The notes under the pieces are model-generated. The model was not told the origin of the DNA and ran no database searches. It saw nothing but the letters and a program-made list of their open reading frames with translations. From assembly GCA_964427875.1 (NCBI GenBank), contig CAYRVX010000007.1, positions 49,103 through 113,102 on the forward strand: a DNA stretch of 64,000 nucleotides, in the 5' to 3' direction. The position numbers and the translations under genes were made by a program. Positions within the stretch are counted from its first letter, which is position 1; the number at the start of each line of letters is the position of its first letter. This DNA comes from CAYRVX01 sp964427875 (lineage in GTDB: Bacteria; Planctomycetota; Phycisphaerae; SM23-33). Below, piece after piece: positions 36,034 through 44,142 of the stretch.

Positions 36034-37766
36034 GCATTCTGGCGTTCCTCGACGTCTCGCACCTGCCTGTTCTGGTGGTGATCGGCCTGGCGGTCTTTCT
36101 CGGGACCGTTGGGGCGAAGTTGTTCCGCCGCCTGCACATCCCGAAGGTCGTGGGGTACATCACCATCGGGCTGATCGTGGGGCAGTCGGGGCTGAAGATC
36201 ATCCATGAGCAGGTCATCGAGAGCCTTGAGCCGTTCAACTTCTTCGCCCTGGGGATCATCGGCTTCCTGATCGGCGGCGAGCTGCACCGCGAGGTCTTCC
36301 GCAGGCACGGGCGCCAGCTCCTGACGATCCTTCTCTCCGAGGGGCTCGGGGCGTTCGTCCTGGTGGGTCTGTCGATTGGTGCGATCACGTACCTCATCCG
36401 CGGGGATATCGTATCGGCCGCGGTGATGGGGCTGGTCTTCGGCGCGCTGTCGTCGGCAACCGCCCCGGCGGCGACGGCGAGCACGCTGTGGGAATACAGG
36501 ACTCGCGGGATCCTGACCACGGCGACGTTCGCGATCGTGGCGATGGACGACGCGTTGGCGCTGGTTCTCTACAGCCTTGCGGCCGGCGCCGCGACGATCC
36601 TGACCGGCCGCGGAGAGGCGAGCCTCGCGACGATGCTCGGGCGCACCGCGTGGGAGCTGGTGGGCGGCGGGGTCCTCGGCGTGCTGGCGGGGGTGCTGCT
36701 GAACTTCCTGCTGCGTCGCAGCCGCGACCACGACAACGCCCTGGCGTTCATCCTCGGCGCGCTGGCATTGATCATCGGGGCGGCGCGGGCGATGGGGCTG
36801 GACGCGATCCTGGCGGCCATGGCGCTGGGAGCGACACTGTCGAACCTCGTGCCGCGCCGCAGCCGGGAGGCGTTCCGGATCGTCGAGCGGTTCGCCCCGC
36901 CGCTGTACGTGCTGTTCTTCGTGCTCGTCGGGGCACACATTCACCTTTCGTCCATGCCGGCATGGATGTGGGCCCTGGCCGTGCCTTACATGGTGGCTCG
37001 CTCCTTGGGCAAGATCCTGGGCTCGAACTTCGGCGCCCGGCTGGCGGGGGCGCCGGCGGTGCTGCGGAAGTATCTGGGCTTCTGCCTGTTCTGTCAGGGC
37101 GGCGTGGCGGTGGGGCTTTCGCTGATGGCCGCGTCGCGGCTGGGGGGCGAGTACGGCACGGCGTTTATCCTGATCATCGCGGTCACAACGTTTGTGGTGG
37201 AGATTCTCGGGCCGCCGTTCGTGAAGTTCGCGGCCCGCCGGGCGGGGGAGATCGGACTCAACGTCACCGAGGAGGACCTGATCGGCGAATGCACCGTCGG
37301 CGACATGGTGAGCCGCACGGTGCCGACGTTCCGCGAGGACACACCGCTGTCGCGCGTCCTGCGGACCATCGCCGAGACCGACGCGATGGTCTACCCGGTC
37401 ACCGACCGCCAGGGGGCCCTGGCGGGGGTGGTTACCATCCAGGACCTCAAGCAGAGCTTCCGCGCCGAGGGGCTGACCGACTGGCTGGTGGCGTTCGACG
37501 TGATGCAGCCGGCGGCCGACACCGTCACCGAGGACCTGCCCCTCGCCGAGGCCGTCACCCGGATGCGCGAGCAGGAGCTGGAGTACCTGCCGGTCATCGC
37601 GACCGGCGATCACGGTCGGCTGGTCGGCATGCTCGAGCTTCGAAGGCTCAACCGCGACCTCTCCCAGGAGCTGCTCCGCCGCCGCCGGAAGGCCGAGGCG
37701 TCGCACGAGCCCCAGGCGCCGCAGCCGTGCAGCGAACGACCCGGACGCGAAGGAGCACAGGAATAG
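36030..37766 (+). CDS. CPA2-type cation:proton antiporter with C-terminal CBS pair
   Basis: 578 residues. The first 400 hold 11 to 13 hydrophobic segments typical of Na+/H+ or K+/H+ exchangers: 'VVGYITIGLIVGQSGLKII', 'LGIIGFLIGGELHREVF', 'FGALSSATAPAATASTLWEY', 'TATFAIVAMDDALALVLYS' with the ion-binding acidic pair region. From about residue 420 there are two CBS domains ('VGDMVSRTVPTFREDTPLS' and 'LVAFDVMQPAADTVTEDLPL'), which sense nucleotides in other transporters. The C-terminal 35 residues are arginine- and proline-rich. ATGA overlap with the EIIA-like gene implies coupled translation. Located in the cytoplasmic membrane; ion preference unknown. Confidence 0.9.
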   Translation: MSILAFLDVSHLPVLVVIGLAVFLGTVGAKLFRRLHIPKVVGYITIGLIVGQSGLKIIHEQVIESLEPFNFFALGIIGFLIGGELHREVFRRHGRQLLTILLSEGLGAFVLVGLSIGAITYLIRGDIVSAAVMGLVFGALSSATAPAATASTLWEYRTRGILTTATFAIVAMDDALALVLYSLAAGAATILTGRGEASLATMLGRTAWELVGGGVLGVLAGVLLNFLLRRSRDHDNALAFILGALALIIGAARAMGLDAILAAMALGATLSNLVPRRSREAFRIVERFAPPLYVLFFVLVGAHIHLSSMPAWMWALAVPYMVARSLGKILGSNFGARLAGAPAVLRKYLGFCLFCQGGVAVGLSLMAASRLGGEYGTAFILIIAVTTFVVEILGPPFVKFAARRAGEIGLNVTEEDLIGECTVGDMVSRTVPTFREDTPLSRVLRTIAETDAMVYPVTDRQGALAGVVTIQDLKQSFRAEGLTDWLVAFDVMQPAADTVTEDLPLAEAVTRMREQELEYLPVIATGDHGRLVGMLELRRLNRDLSQELLRRRRKAEASHEPQAPQPCSERPGREGAQE

Positions 37767-37793
37767 AGGCGCACGGGCGCACGGGTTTTCGTC

Positions 37794-37821
37794 TTGTCAT
37801 TCTCGCCCGGGGGCCTATAAT
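37794..37821 (+). promoter_or_regulatory. Sigma70 promoter for rpsT
   Basis: TTGTCA (37794-37799), spacer of 16, perfect TATAAT (37816-37821). The predicted start is about 35 bases before the GTG at 37863. It is the strongest consensus promoter seen in the window. Confidence 0.65.
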
Positions 37822-37862
37822 ACTGCCCTGCCGTCGTGGTATACGGAACAGGAGAACGATTC

Positions 37863-38129
37863 GTGGCACATTCGCCTTCGGCGAAAAAGCGTATTCGCCA
37901 GGACATCAAGCGCCGCAGCCGAAATCGCTGGCGGAAAGAGCAGATCAAGCAGGCCGTCCGGGATTTCAACGACGCCCTGCGAGCCGGCGACAGGGAGAAG
38001 GCGGCTGAACAGCTCAAGGTCGTTTACGAGCGGCTGGACAAGGTGGCCGCAAAGGGCGCGATCCACAAGAACGCCGCTGCGCGGAAGAAATCGCGTCTGG
38101 CGCGGAGGCTCAACCAGGCCGGCGAATGA
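37863..38129 (+). CDS. rpsT: 30S ribosomal protein S20
   Basis: 88 residues from a GTG with AGGAG eight bases upstream; upstream in-frame sequence overlaps the promoter and is not part of the protein. The N-terminus 'AHSPSAKKRIRQDIKRRSRNR' (cited as motif, residues 2-22, with K and R dominant) and C-terminus 'GAIHKNAAARKKSRLARRLN' are the S20 family patterns. It is a basic helical protein that binds 16S rRNA at the base of the small subunit. It has its own promoter and is followed by a stem-loop. Confidence 0.95.
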   Translation: MAHSPSAKKRIRQDIKRRSRNRWRKEQIKQAVRDFNDALRAGDREKAAEQLKVVYERLDKVAAKGAIHKNAAARKKSRLARRLNQAGE

Positions 38130-38168
38130 CCACTGCTCGCAGGCACGGCCTGCGGGTCCGGCGGACAG

Positions 38169-38209
38169 CCCACAGAGGCGCCCGCAACGGGGAATCGGGC
38201 TTCTGTGGG
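38169..38209 (+). terminator. Stem-loop after rpsT, terminator-like
   Basis: CCCACAGA (38169-38176) pairs with TCTGTGGG (38202-38209), and GCCCG (38180-38184) with CGGGC (38196-38200), forming a long hairpin 40 bases after the rpsT stop. It is followed by GTTGTTGTG rather than a T run, so it may be a weak or factor-assisted terminator, or act on the next gene. Confidence 0.4.
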
Positions 38210-38244
38210 TTGTTGTGCGTCTGCGTGGGAGGATCGGTGAACCT

Positions 38245-38832
38245 GTGACGCCGCGCGAGTCAAGGTTCGTTAGCCGGGCCGGCGAGAAGCTGCACGCCGC
38301 CCTCGACGCCTTCGGCCTGGACGTGACCGGCGCGACGTGTGCGGACTTCGGCTGCAACGTCGGGGGGTTCACCGATTGTCTGCTTCAGCGCGGGGCGCAG
38401 AGGGTATACGCCGTGGACACGGGCTACGGCGAGCTGGCCTGGAAGCTGCGGAAATCCGGCCGCGTGGTCGTGATGGAGCGAACGAACGCCCTCCGCTGCG
38501 ACGTGCCGGAGCCGGTCGACCTGGTTGCGATCGACGTGGCGTGGACCCCGCAGGCGCTGATCGTGCCGGCGGCGGCGCGGTGGCTCAAAGGCCCCGCAGC
38601 CGGTGGGGGGCGGATCGTCTCGCTGCTCAAGCCGCATTACGAACGGGCGAAGATGCTCCGCGGCGGGCCCCGCGGGCGCCTCACCGACGCGGAGGCCGAG
38701 GGCGTCTGCCTGGAAGTCTGCCGCCGCCTCGCCGAGACGGGCCGCTGCGTTACGGCCGCCATGCGGTCGCACCTGCGCGGAAAGGGCGGGAACGTCGAGT
38801 TCCTGCTGCTGCTGGACGGCCGAAACGGGTGA
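38245..38832 (+). CDS. TlyA-type (FtsJ fold) rRNA methyltransferase without S4 domain
   Basis: 195 residues from a GTG at 38245 (GGAGG lies 12 bases upstream); another GTG at 38215 would add ten residues. 'SRFVSRAGEKLHAALDAF' is the linker motif of TlyA proteins, followed by motif I 'CADFGCNVGGFTDCLLQRGA' and 'VVVMERTNALRC'. 'LLKPHYE' corresponds to the conserved lysine region. TlyA proteins (about 270 residues) methylate ribose in 16S and 23S rRNA, and have an N-terminal S4 RNA-binding domain. This protein begins right at the linker and lacks that domain, so its RNA target may differ. Confidence 0.82.
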   Translation: MTPRESRFVSRAGEKLHAALDAFGLDVTGATCADFGCNVGGFTDCLLQRGAQRVYAVDTGYGELAWKLRKSGRVVVMERTNALRCDVPEPVDLVAIDVAWTPQALIVPAAARWLKGPAAGGGRIVSLLKPHYERAKMLRGGPRGRLTDAEAEGVCLEVCRRLAETGRCVTAAMRSHLRGKGGNVEFLLLLDGRNG

Positions 38833-38875
38833 GTTCCGCCCGGGAAACTACCCCGCCAGGCAGCCGAAAGGCTTG

Positions 38876-38904
38876 TTGACGCACCGCCGGGATGGGAATA
38901 GAAT
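38876..38904 (+). promoter_or_regulatory. Sigma70 promoter for the inositol lipid operon
   Basis: TTGACG (38876-38881), spacer of 17, TAGAAT (38899-38904); five of six bases match in each box. The predicted start is about 87 bases before the ino1 ATG. The leader contains a short GCGCGCGG-rich stretch but no recognised riboswitch. Confidence 0.62.
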
Positions 38905-38996
38905 CGTAAAGCCGTCTTGAGAGAACCTCAACAATCGACAGGGACGACCCGTGCGCCGCGCGGTGGTGCGGCTGCGGGAGCAACCGAGGTCGACCT

Positions 38997-40199
38997 ATGG
39001 ATGAGATCCGAGTCGCCATTGTGGGAATTGGCAACTGCGCCTCGTCGCTGGTCCAGGGCATCTATTATTACGCGGAAGCGATGGCCGGCGGCAACGGGGA
39101 CGGGACCGTGGGCCTGCTGCATCCGCGGCTGGGAGGGTATGAGCCGAAGGATGTCCAGATCGTTGCGGCGATCGACATCGACGCCCGCAAAGTGGGCCGG
39201 CCGTTGCACGAGGCGATCTTTGCCCCGCCGAACAACACGAAAACGTTCTACAAGGACTTCACCTGCGGCGACGTGAAGGTGGTCATGGGCAACGTCCTGG
39301 ACGGTGCGGCCGATCACATGGCCGCCTATCCGGAGGCCCGGCGGTTCGTCGTGGCCGATCGCCCCCAGGCCGACGGCGCAGACGTCGAACGCCTGCTCCG
39401 CGAAAGTGGGGCGGAAATCCTCATGAACTACCTGCCCGTCGGCAGCCAGAAGGCCACGGAGTTCTACGCCGAATGCTGCCTCAACACGCAGGTCAGCCTG
39501 GTCAACTGCATTCCGGTGTTCATCGTTTCCGACCCCACCTGGGCCGGGCGGTTCCGCGACGCCGGCATCCCCTGCGTGGGCGACGACGTCAAGGCGCAGA
39601 TCGGCGCGACCATCGTGCACCGCGTGCTGGCCAGGCTCATGCACGAGCGCGGCGTCAGGATCGACGCGACCTACCAGCTCAACACCGGCGGCAACACCGA
39701 CTTCCTCAACATGCTCAACCAGTTCCGGCTGAACTCCAAGCGGATCAGCAAGACCGAGGCCGTCCAGAGCCAGCTCGACGTGCCGCTGCCGGCGGAACAG
39801 GTCCACATCGGCCCGAGCGATTACGTGCCCTGGCAGAAGGACAACAAGGTCTGCTTCCTGCGCCTGGAGGGGCGGGGCTTCGGTGCGGTGCCCATGAACC
39901 TGGAGCTCCGGCTGAGCGTCGAGGATTCGCCCAACTCCGCCGGCGAGACGATCGACGCCATCCGCTGCTGCAAGCTCGCGCGGCAGCGCCGCCTCGCCGG
40001 GCCGCTGGAGGCCGTCAGCGCCTACACGATGAAGCACCCGCCCGTCCAGTACACGGACTACCAGGCCTACGAGATGCTCGAGGAGTTCATCGCCGAGATG
40101 TCCTCGCCCTCGTCGGCGCCCGGCGTGCCCGAGAGGGGCAGCTACCAACCCGAGCGCCCCGCGCCCGTCGAAACGCCGAGTGAATCCGTGGCGAAATGA
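38997..40199 (+). CDS. ino1: Myo-inositol-1-phosphate synthase
   Basis: 400 residues. 'VAIVGIGNCASSLVQGIYYY' at residues 6-25 (NAD-binding) is the signature of the actinobacterial and archaeal MIPS family, and 'IPCVGDDVKAQIGATIVHR' with 'LNTGGNTDFLNM' and 'SDYVPWQKDNKVC' line the active site. It converts glucose-6-phosphate to inositol-1-phosphate through NAD-dependent oxidation, cyclisation and reduction. The C-terminal 30 residues are serine- and proline-rich and extend past the usual end. The gene overlaps the next one, a CDP-alcohol phosphotransferase, by four bases: together they make an inositol phosphate and attach it to a CDP-activated lipid. Confidence 0.95.
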   Translation: MDEIRVAIVGIGNCASSLVQGIYYYAEAMAGGNGDGTVGLLHPRLGGYEPKDVQIVAAIDIDARKVGRPLHEAIFAPPNNTKTFYKDFTCGDVKVVMGNVLDGAADHMAAYPEARRFVVADRPQADGADVERLLRESGAEILMNYLPVGSQKATEFYAECCLNTQVSLVNCIPVFIVSDPTWAGRFRDAGIPCVGDDVKAQIGATIVHRVLARLMHERGVRIDATYQLNTGGNTDFLNMLNQFRLNSKRISKTEAVQSQLDVPLPAEQVHIGPSDYVPWQKDNKVCFLRLEGRGFGAVPMNLELRLSVEDSPNSAGETIDAIRCCKLARQRRLAGPLEAVSAYTMKHPPVQYTDYQAYEMLEEFIAEMSSPSSAPGVPERGSYQPERPAPVETPSESVAK

Positions 40200-41011
40200 T
40201 CGGGCGGGCGATTGGCTTCGGGTTTGCGGCGGCGCGCGACTTCATCGCCCGGGGCCTGGTCCGGATCGGCATCTCTCCCAACGCATTGACGTTGACGGGC
40301 ATGGTGCTGACTCTCGCGGCGGGCGTCTGCTATGCCCTGGGCGCCGGCAGCGGGCGACATGCGTGGGACCTGGCGGTCCGGCCCGCGGCACCGAGCGCGT
40401 ATCTCCTGCTGGCCGGCGGACTGTTGATCCTGTCCTCCGCCTGCGACATGCTGGACGGGGCGGTGTCGCGGCTGGGGGGCAGGAGCACCCGGTTCGGTGC
40501 CTTCCTCGACAGCACGCTCGACAGGTTCAGCGACTTCGCCGTCTACGCCGGCATCGCGACCTACTACGCCTGGCAGAGCCCGGCCAACCTCACCCTCGTC
40601 CTGCTGAGCATGGTGGCATTCTTCAACGCCTTCATGATCTCCTACGCGCGTGCCCGGGCCGAGGACCTGATCGAGTCCTGTTCGGTGGGTTACTGGCAGC
40701 GCGGGGAGCGCGCGGCCGCCGTCCTGATCGCCACGTTCGCCCATAACGTCCCGGCGTTGATCGTCCAGCAGGCGGTCCTGCCGATGCTGACGGTCGTGCG
40801 GCGAATCAACCACACGCGCGCGGTGCTGAAGGGCACGAGCCCGATCACCGATCCGGCCGCGGGGCCGATGCACCTCAAGCTCCGCCTTTGGCGCTGGCCG
40901 AGGGCGACTGTCCCGTACGACCTCATCACGGGCCTGAACATTGCCTGGCTGATCTTCGCGCGCCTTGGCGACTGCGACTGGCTTCGCAGGGCCATCGACG
41001 TAAGGGGCTAG
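40196..41011 (+). CDS. CDP-alcohol phosphatidyltransferase, probably phosphatidylinositol-phosphate synthase
   Basis: 271 residues with several membrane helices. The catalytic motif D-x2-D-G-x2-A-R-x8-G-x3-D-x3-D is fully spaced in 'DMLDGAVSRLGGRSTRFGAF' plus the following 'LDSTLD', with serine in place of the usual alanine before arginine. Because it overlaps ino1 (ATGA), the likely acceptor is inositol-1-phosphate and the product a phosphatidylinositol phosphate, as in actinobacteria and archaea. Glycerol-3-phosphate as acceptor is the alternative. It acts in the cytoplasmic membrane. No phosphatase for removing the extra phosphate was seen nearby. Confidence 0.88.
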   Translation: MIGRAIGFGFAAARDFIARGLVRIGISPNALTLTGMVLTLAAGVCYALGAGSGRHAWDLAVRPAAPSAYLLLAGGLLILSSACDMLDGAVSRLGGRSTRFGAFLDSTLDRFSDFAVYAGIATYYAWQSPANLTLVLLSMVAFFNAFMISYARARAEDLIESCSVGYWQRGERAAAVLIATFAHNVPALIVQQAVLPMLTVVRRINHTRAVLKGTSPITDPAAGPMHLKLRLWRWPRATVPYDLITGLNIAWLIFARLGDCDWLRRAIDVRG

Positions 41012-41221
41012 GAACAAAACGTTTAGGTTAGAGGATTCTCGCCGGATTCCCGGTTCTTGTCCTTCCGCCGGGACGCGGCGAATCGTATGTTTCCCTTGGA
41101 CGACCCAGCAGGCGTGTGAGGCCTGTTCTGCTGCTTTGCTTGAAGGATTCGGTCACGGGTGGGTGTGCACGATGGTCGTGCCGGACCCGTGGCGGGGAAT
41201 CGACGGCAAGGAGTGGGCACA

Positions 41222-41440
41222 ATGTGGCGAAGAATGAGCGCGCTGGCGGCTTCAGCGCTGGTCCTGCTTCCTATCGGGGAAACCACCTACGTGGCACACG
41301 CCAACGGCACACCTGCGGCTGCCGATCTCGCTATGGGTGCGGCTGCCGGCTGGATCCCCCAGCCGGCGGCGGTTGCGCTGCTGCTGCTCAGTGTCTCCTG
41401 GCTGATCCTCCGCTGGCGACAGCCTTCCTGCGCCGCGTGA
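41222..41440 (+). CDS. 72-residue exported protein with PEP-CTERM-like C-terminus
   Basis: The ATG has AAGGAG eight bases upstream. The N-terminus is a signal-peptide-like stretch ('MWRRMSALAASALVLLPIGE'). The mature part is only about 20 residues. The C-terminus 'WIPQPAAVALLLLSVSWLIL' followed by 'RWRQ' has the proline-x-proline, hydrophobic, arginine order of the PEP-CTERM sorting signals recognised by exosortases. No exosortase is in the window. It may be a very small surface-anchored protein or a bitopic membrane peptide. I do not recognise a named family. It lies between the inositol lipid genes and the ABC exporter. Confidence 0.6.
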   Translation: MWRRMSALAASALVLLPIGETTYVAHANGTPAAADLAMGAAAGWIPQPAAVALLLLSVSWLILRWRQPSCAA

Positions 41441-41660
41441 TCGCCGCGCCTGCGGGCGGGCGGATGACAGAGGGGCGACGGCGGATGTTCCGGTCGGGGT
41501 CTGGCTGTGCGCGAGCTTCAGGTCCGGTCTCCTGCCGACCGCCCGTCAACGGTACGGCACGCCCGCCGCGGGCGGGATCTTCGCGAAAAGGGCGGTTTCT
41601 CTCTGGAGCGGGCCGCCGCAGGGAGGATATACTCAACATTCTGGTTTTCAGGTCAGGACA

Positions 41661-44012
41661 ATGAGCGGCCGGCGGGAGTCAAACGAGAGGTCCGACGATG
41701 CGCCCCGGGATCATCCTCTGGGTCACCTGCCGGCTGAGTTGTTGAAGCGCATTCAAGCGGATGCTCAGCCCGATGACGTGGTGGCGTGCGCGCCGTTCGA
41801 CCTGGACGCCGACGGGATGTACCTGGAGGGTCAGCTAATCCTCACGGACAGGCGGCTGGGGAGCTACTGCCGCTGCACCGACGACGGCGACTGGACGGTC
41901 CGGTGGCACGAGATCGGCAAGCTTGGCGAGGTCCGCGTGGTCGAGGGGCTGGGGGTCAACCTCCTCCGCCTGCTCGCGGACGGGAGGATGGTGGCGGAGT
42001 ATCACTACACGCTTCGATACGCCAGGTCGGTCGCCAAGCTCCAGCGCCGGATCGAGCACCGCCTGAAGGGCGAAGACGACTGGCAGGACCTGCCCGAGGA
42101 GGCCGAGCGCCCCGACGAGAAAAGGCTGAGGTGTGAGAAATGCCAGCGGGTGATCCCGGCCTGGTCCGAGACGTGCCCGGCCTGCATGAGCCGGCGAAAG
42201 ATCCTCTTCCGGTTGCTGGACTATGTCCGCCCGCACCAGTGGAGGATGGTCCTTGGCATCTGCCTGGCGGTTGCGGGGACGGGCATGGGGATTGCCCAGC
42301 CGCTGCTGACCAAGCCGATGATCGACCGGGGCCTGGGCGGCACGGCGGGCTTTCAGCCCAACCTGGAGCTGTTCCTGACCTACCTGTCCTGCTTTGCGGG
42401 GCTGATGATCTTCCATTCGCTCACCGGGGCGATCCAGCGGCGCCTGGTCTTTCGGCTGGGCACGATCGTCTCGACGAGCATTCGCGACACCGTCTACGCA
42501 CATCTCCACAGGCTGTCGCTGAGCTTCTTCGCCAACAAGCAGACCGGCAGCCTGGTCACCCGCGTTACGAGAGACTCCGATCGGCTGTGGGGCTTCCTGG
42601 CGTTCACGTGCATCGAGGTCGTCGTGGGCGTGCTGACCATCCTCGGCGTCTCGGTCGCCATGTTCGTGGTGAACTGGAAGCTCGCGTGCTTCGCGCTGAT
42701 CCCCATCCCGCTGATGCTGTTCCTGATGGTCTTCTTCCACAGGACGATGCACAGGCTCTTCCGCAAGTGGTGGCACCGCTGGGGGCAACTGACGGCCGTG
42801 GTGGCCGACGCCCTGCCGGGCGTGCGGGTCATCAAGGCCTTCAGCCAGGAACGGCGCGAGATCGAGCGGTTCGGCGTCAAGAACCGCCTCGTCTACGACC
42901 AGGAGATGACCTTCATCAGCACCGTGACCGTGTTCGGCCCGCTGATGATGTTCTGCACCCAGCTCAGCGTGCTCGTGGTGTGGATCGTCGGCGGGCTGTG
43001 GGTGGTGCAGGACTACCCCCGGGTCAGCCAGTTGATCCAGGCCGACCCCGGGGCCGACGCCGGCGCGTTCATGACCGTCGGAACGCTGTTCGCCTACATG
43101 GGCCTGCTGCACATGTTCCTGCGCCCGATCCACATGGTCGCGCACATGGACGAGATGTTCAACCGGGCGGCCACCAGCGCCCAGCGGATATTCGAGGTCC
43201 TCGACACCGAGCCGACGATCTTCTCTAAGGCCGGTGCGAAAACGGTGGAAGACCTGCGAGGCAAGATCGAGCTCCGCGACGTCAGCTTCAGCTACGACGG
43301 CATCCGCAAGGTGCTCAAGAACGTCGATCTGACCATCGAGCCGGGCCAGATGGTCGGCCTGGCCGGACCCTCCGGCGGCGGAAAGACCACGCTGGTCAAC
43401 CTGATCTGCCGGTTCTACGACGTGCTGGAAGGGCAGGTCCTCATCGACGACGTGGACGTCCGCGACTACGACGTGCACGGCCTCCGCAGCCACATCGGCG
43501 TGGTGCTCCAGGAGCCGTTCCTCTTCCATGGCACGGTCGCCGAGAACGTCGCCTACGGCAACACCGGTGCGAACATGGAGCAGATCATCGCCTCCGCCCG
43601 GGCCGCCAACGCCCACGACTTCATCCTGGGCTTCCCCGACGGCTACGACACCATGGTCGGCGAGCGCGGGCAGACGCTCTCGGGGGGCGAACGCCAGCGA
43701 ATCAGCATCGCGCGGGCCATACTCAACAACCCCAAGATCCTCATCCTCGACGAGGCCACCAGCAGCGTCGATACAGAGACCGAAAAGCTCATCCAGGAGG
43801 CACTGGAGCGCCTCGTGGCCAACCGGACCACCATCGCGATCGCCCATCGGCTCTCGACGCTGCGAAAGGCCGACCGGCTCGTCGTGCTCGAGAAGGGCAG
43901 CATGATCGAACAGGGCTCGCACGAGGAGCTCGCCTCCAAGGCCGACGGCCTGTACGCCAGGCTGCTCCGCATGCAGAGCGAAGCGCAGTCCCTCCTGGCG
44001 ATCGGCGGATAG
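41661..44012 (+). CDS. ABC exporter (MsbA-like) with N-terminal PH-like and zinc-ribbon extension
   Basis: 783 residues. Residues 1-145 are soluble and beta-rich ('EGQLILTDRRLGSYCRC', 'WHEIGKLGEVRVVEG'), which resembles bacterial PH or GRAM-like domains. Then comes a zinc ribbon with C158, C161, C172 and C175 ('RCEKC...TCPAC'). Six membrane helices follow (about 190-490), then the ATPase domain with Walker A 'GPSGGGKTT', signature 'LSGGERQR', Walker B 'ILILDEATSSVD' and the 'IAHRLS' switch. As a half-transporter it should dimerise and export lipids, lipid-linked sugars or drugs. A TATACT -10-like box is 28 bases before the ATG. The extension is unlike usual MsbA (about 580 residues). Confidence 0.92.
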   Translation: MSGRRESNERSDDAPRDHPLGHLPAELLKRIQADAQPDDVVACAPFDLDADGMYLEGQLILTDRRLGSYCRCTDDGDWTVRWHEIGKLGEVRVVEGLGVNLLRLLADGRMVAEYHYTLRYARSVAKLQRRIEHRLKGEDDWQDLPEEAERPDEKRLRCEKCQRVIPAWSETCPACMSRRKILFRLLDYVRPHQWRMVLGICLAVAGTGMGIAQPLLTKPMIDRGLGGTAGFQPNLELFLTYLSCFAGLMIFHSLTGAIQRRLVFRLGTIVSTSIRDTVYAHLHRLSLSFFANKQTGSLVTRVTRDSDRLWGFLAFTCIEVVVGVLTILGVSVAMFVVNWKLACFALIPIPLMLFLMVFFHRTMHRLFRKWWHRWGQLTAVVADALPGVRVIKAFSQERREIERFGVKNRLVYDQEMTFISTVTVFGPLMMFCTQLSVLVVWIVGGLWVVQDYPRVSQLIQADPGADAGAFMTVGTLFAYMGLLHMFLRPIHMVAHMDEMFNRAATSAQRIFEVLDTEPTIFSKAGAKTVEDLRGKIELRDVSFSYDGIRKVLKNVDLTIEPGQMVGLAGPSGGGKTTLVNLICRFYDVLEGQVLIDDVDVRDYDVHGLRSHIGVVLQEPFLFHGTVAENVAYGNTGANMEQIIASARAANAHDFILGFPDGYDTMVGERGQTLSGGERQRISIARAILNNPKILILDEATSSVDTETEKLIQEALERLVANRTTIAIAHRLSTLRKADRLVVLEKGSMIEQGSHEELASKADGLYARLLRMQSEAQSLLAIGG

Positions 44013-44142
44013 GCCGCACCCCGCCGCCGGCCGGGTGCGTTGAACCGGACAGCAACAGCCCAGGTGCACTTTCGCCTCTGGAAACGCTGAGACGCGGCCC
44101 CCGCCGCGGCGGAGCTGAAACTCGCACCGCGAGGAGCAGTCG

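Noticed and set aside
36000..37706. A long minus-strand frame opposite the antiporter
   Set aside because: No recognisable domain and unusual composition; a shadow of the antiporter gene.
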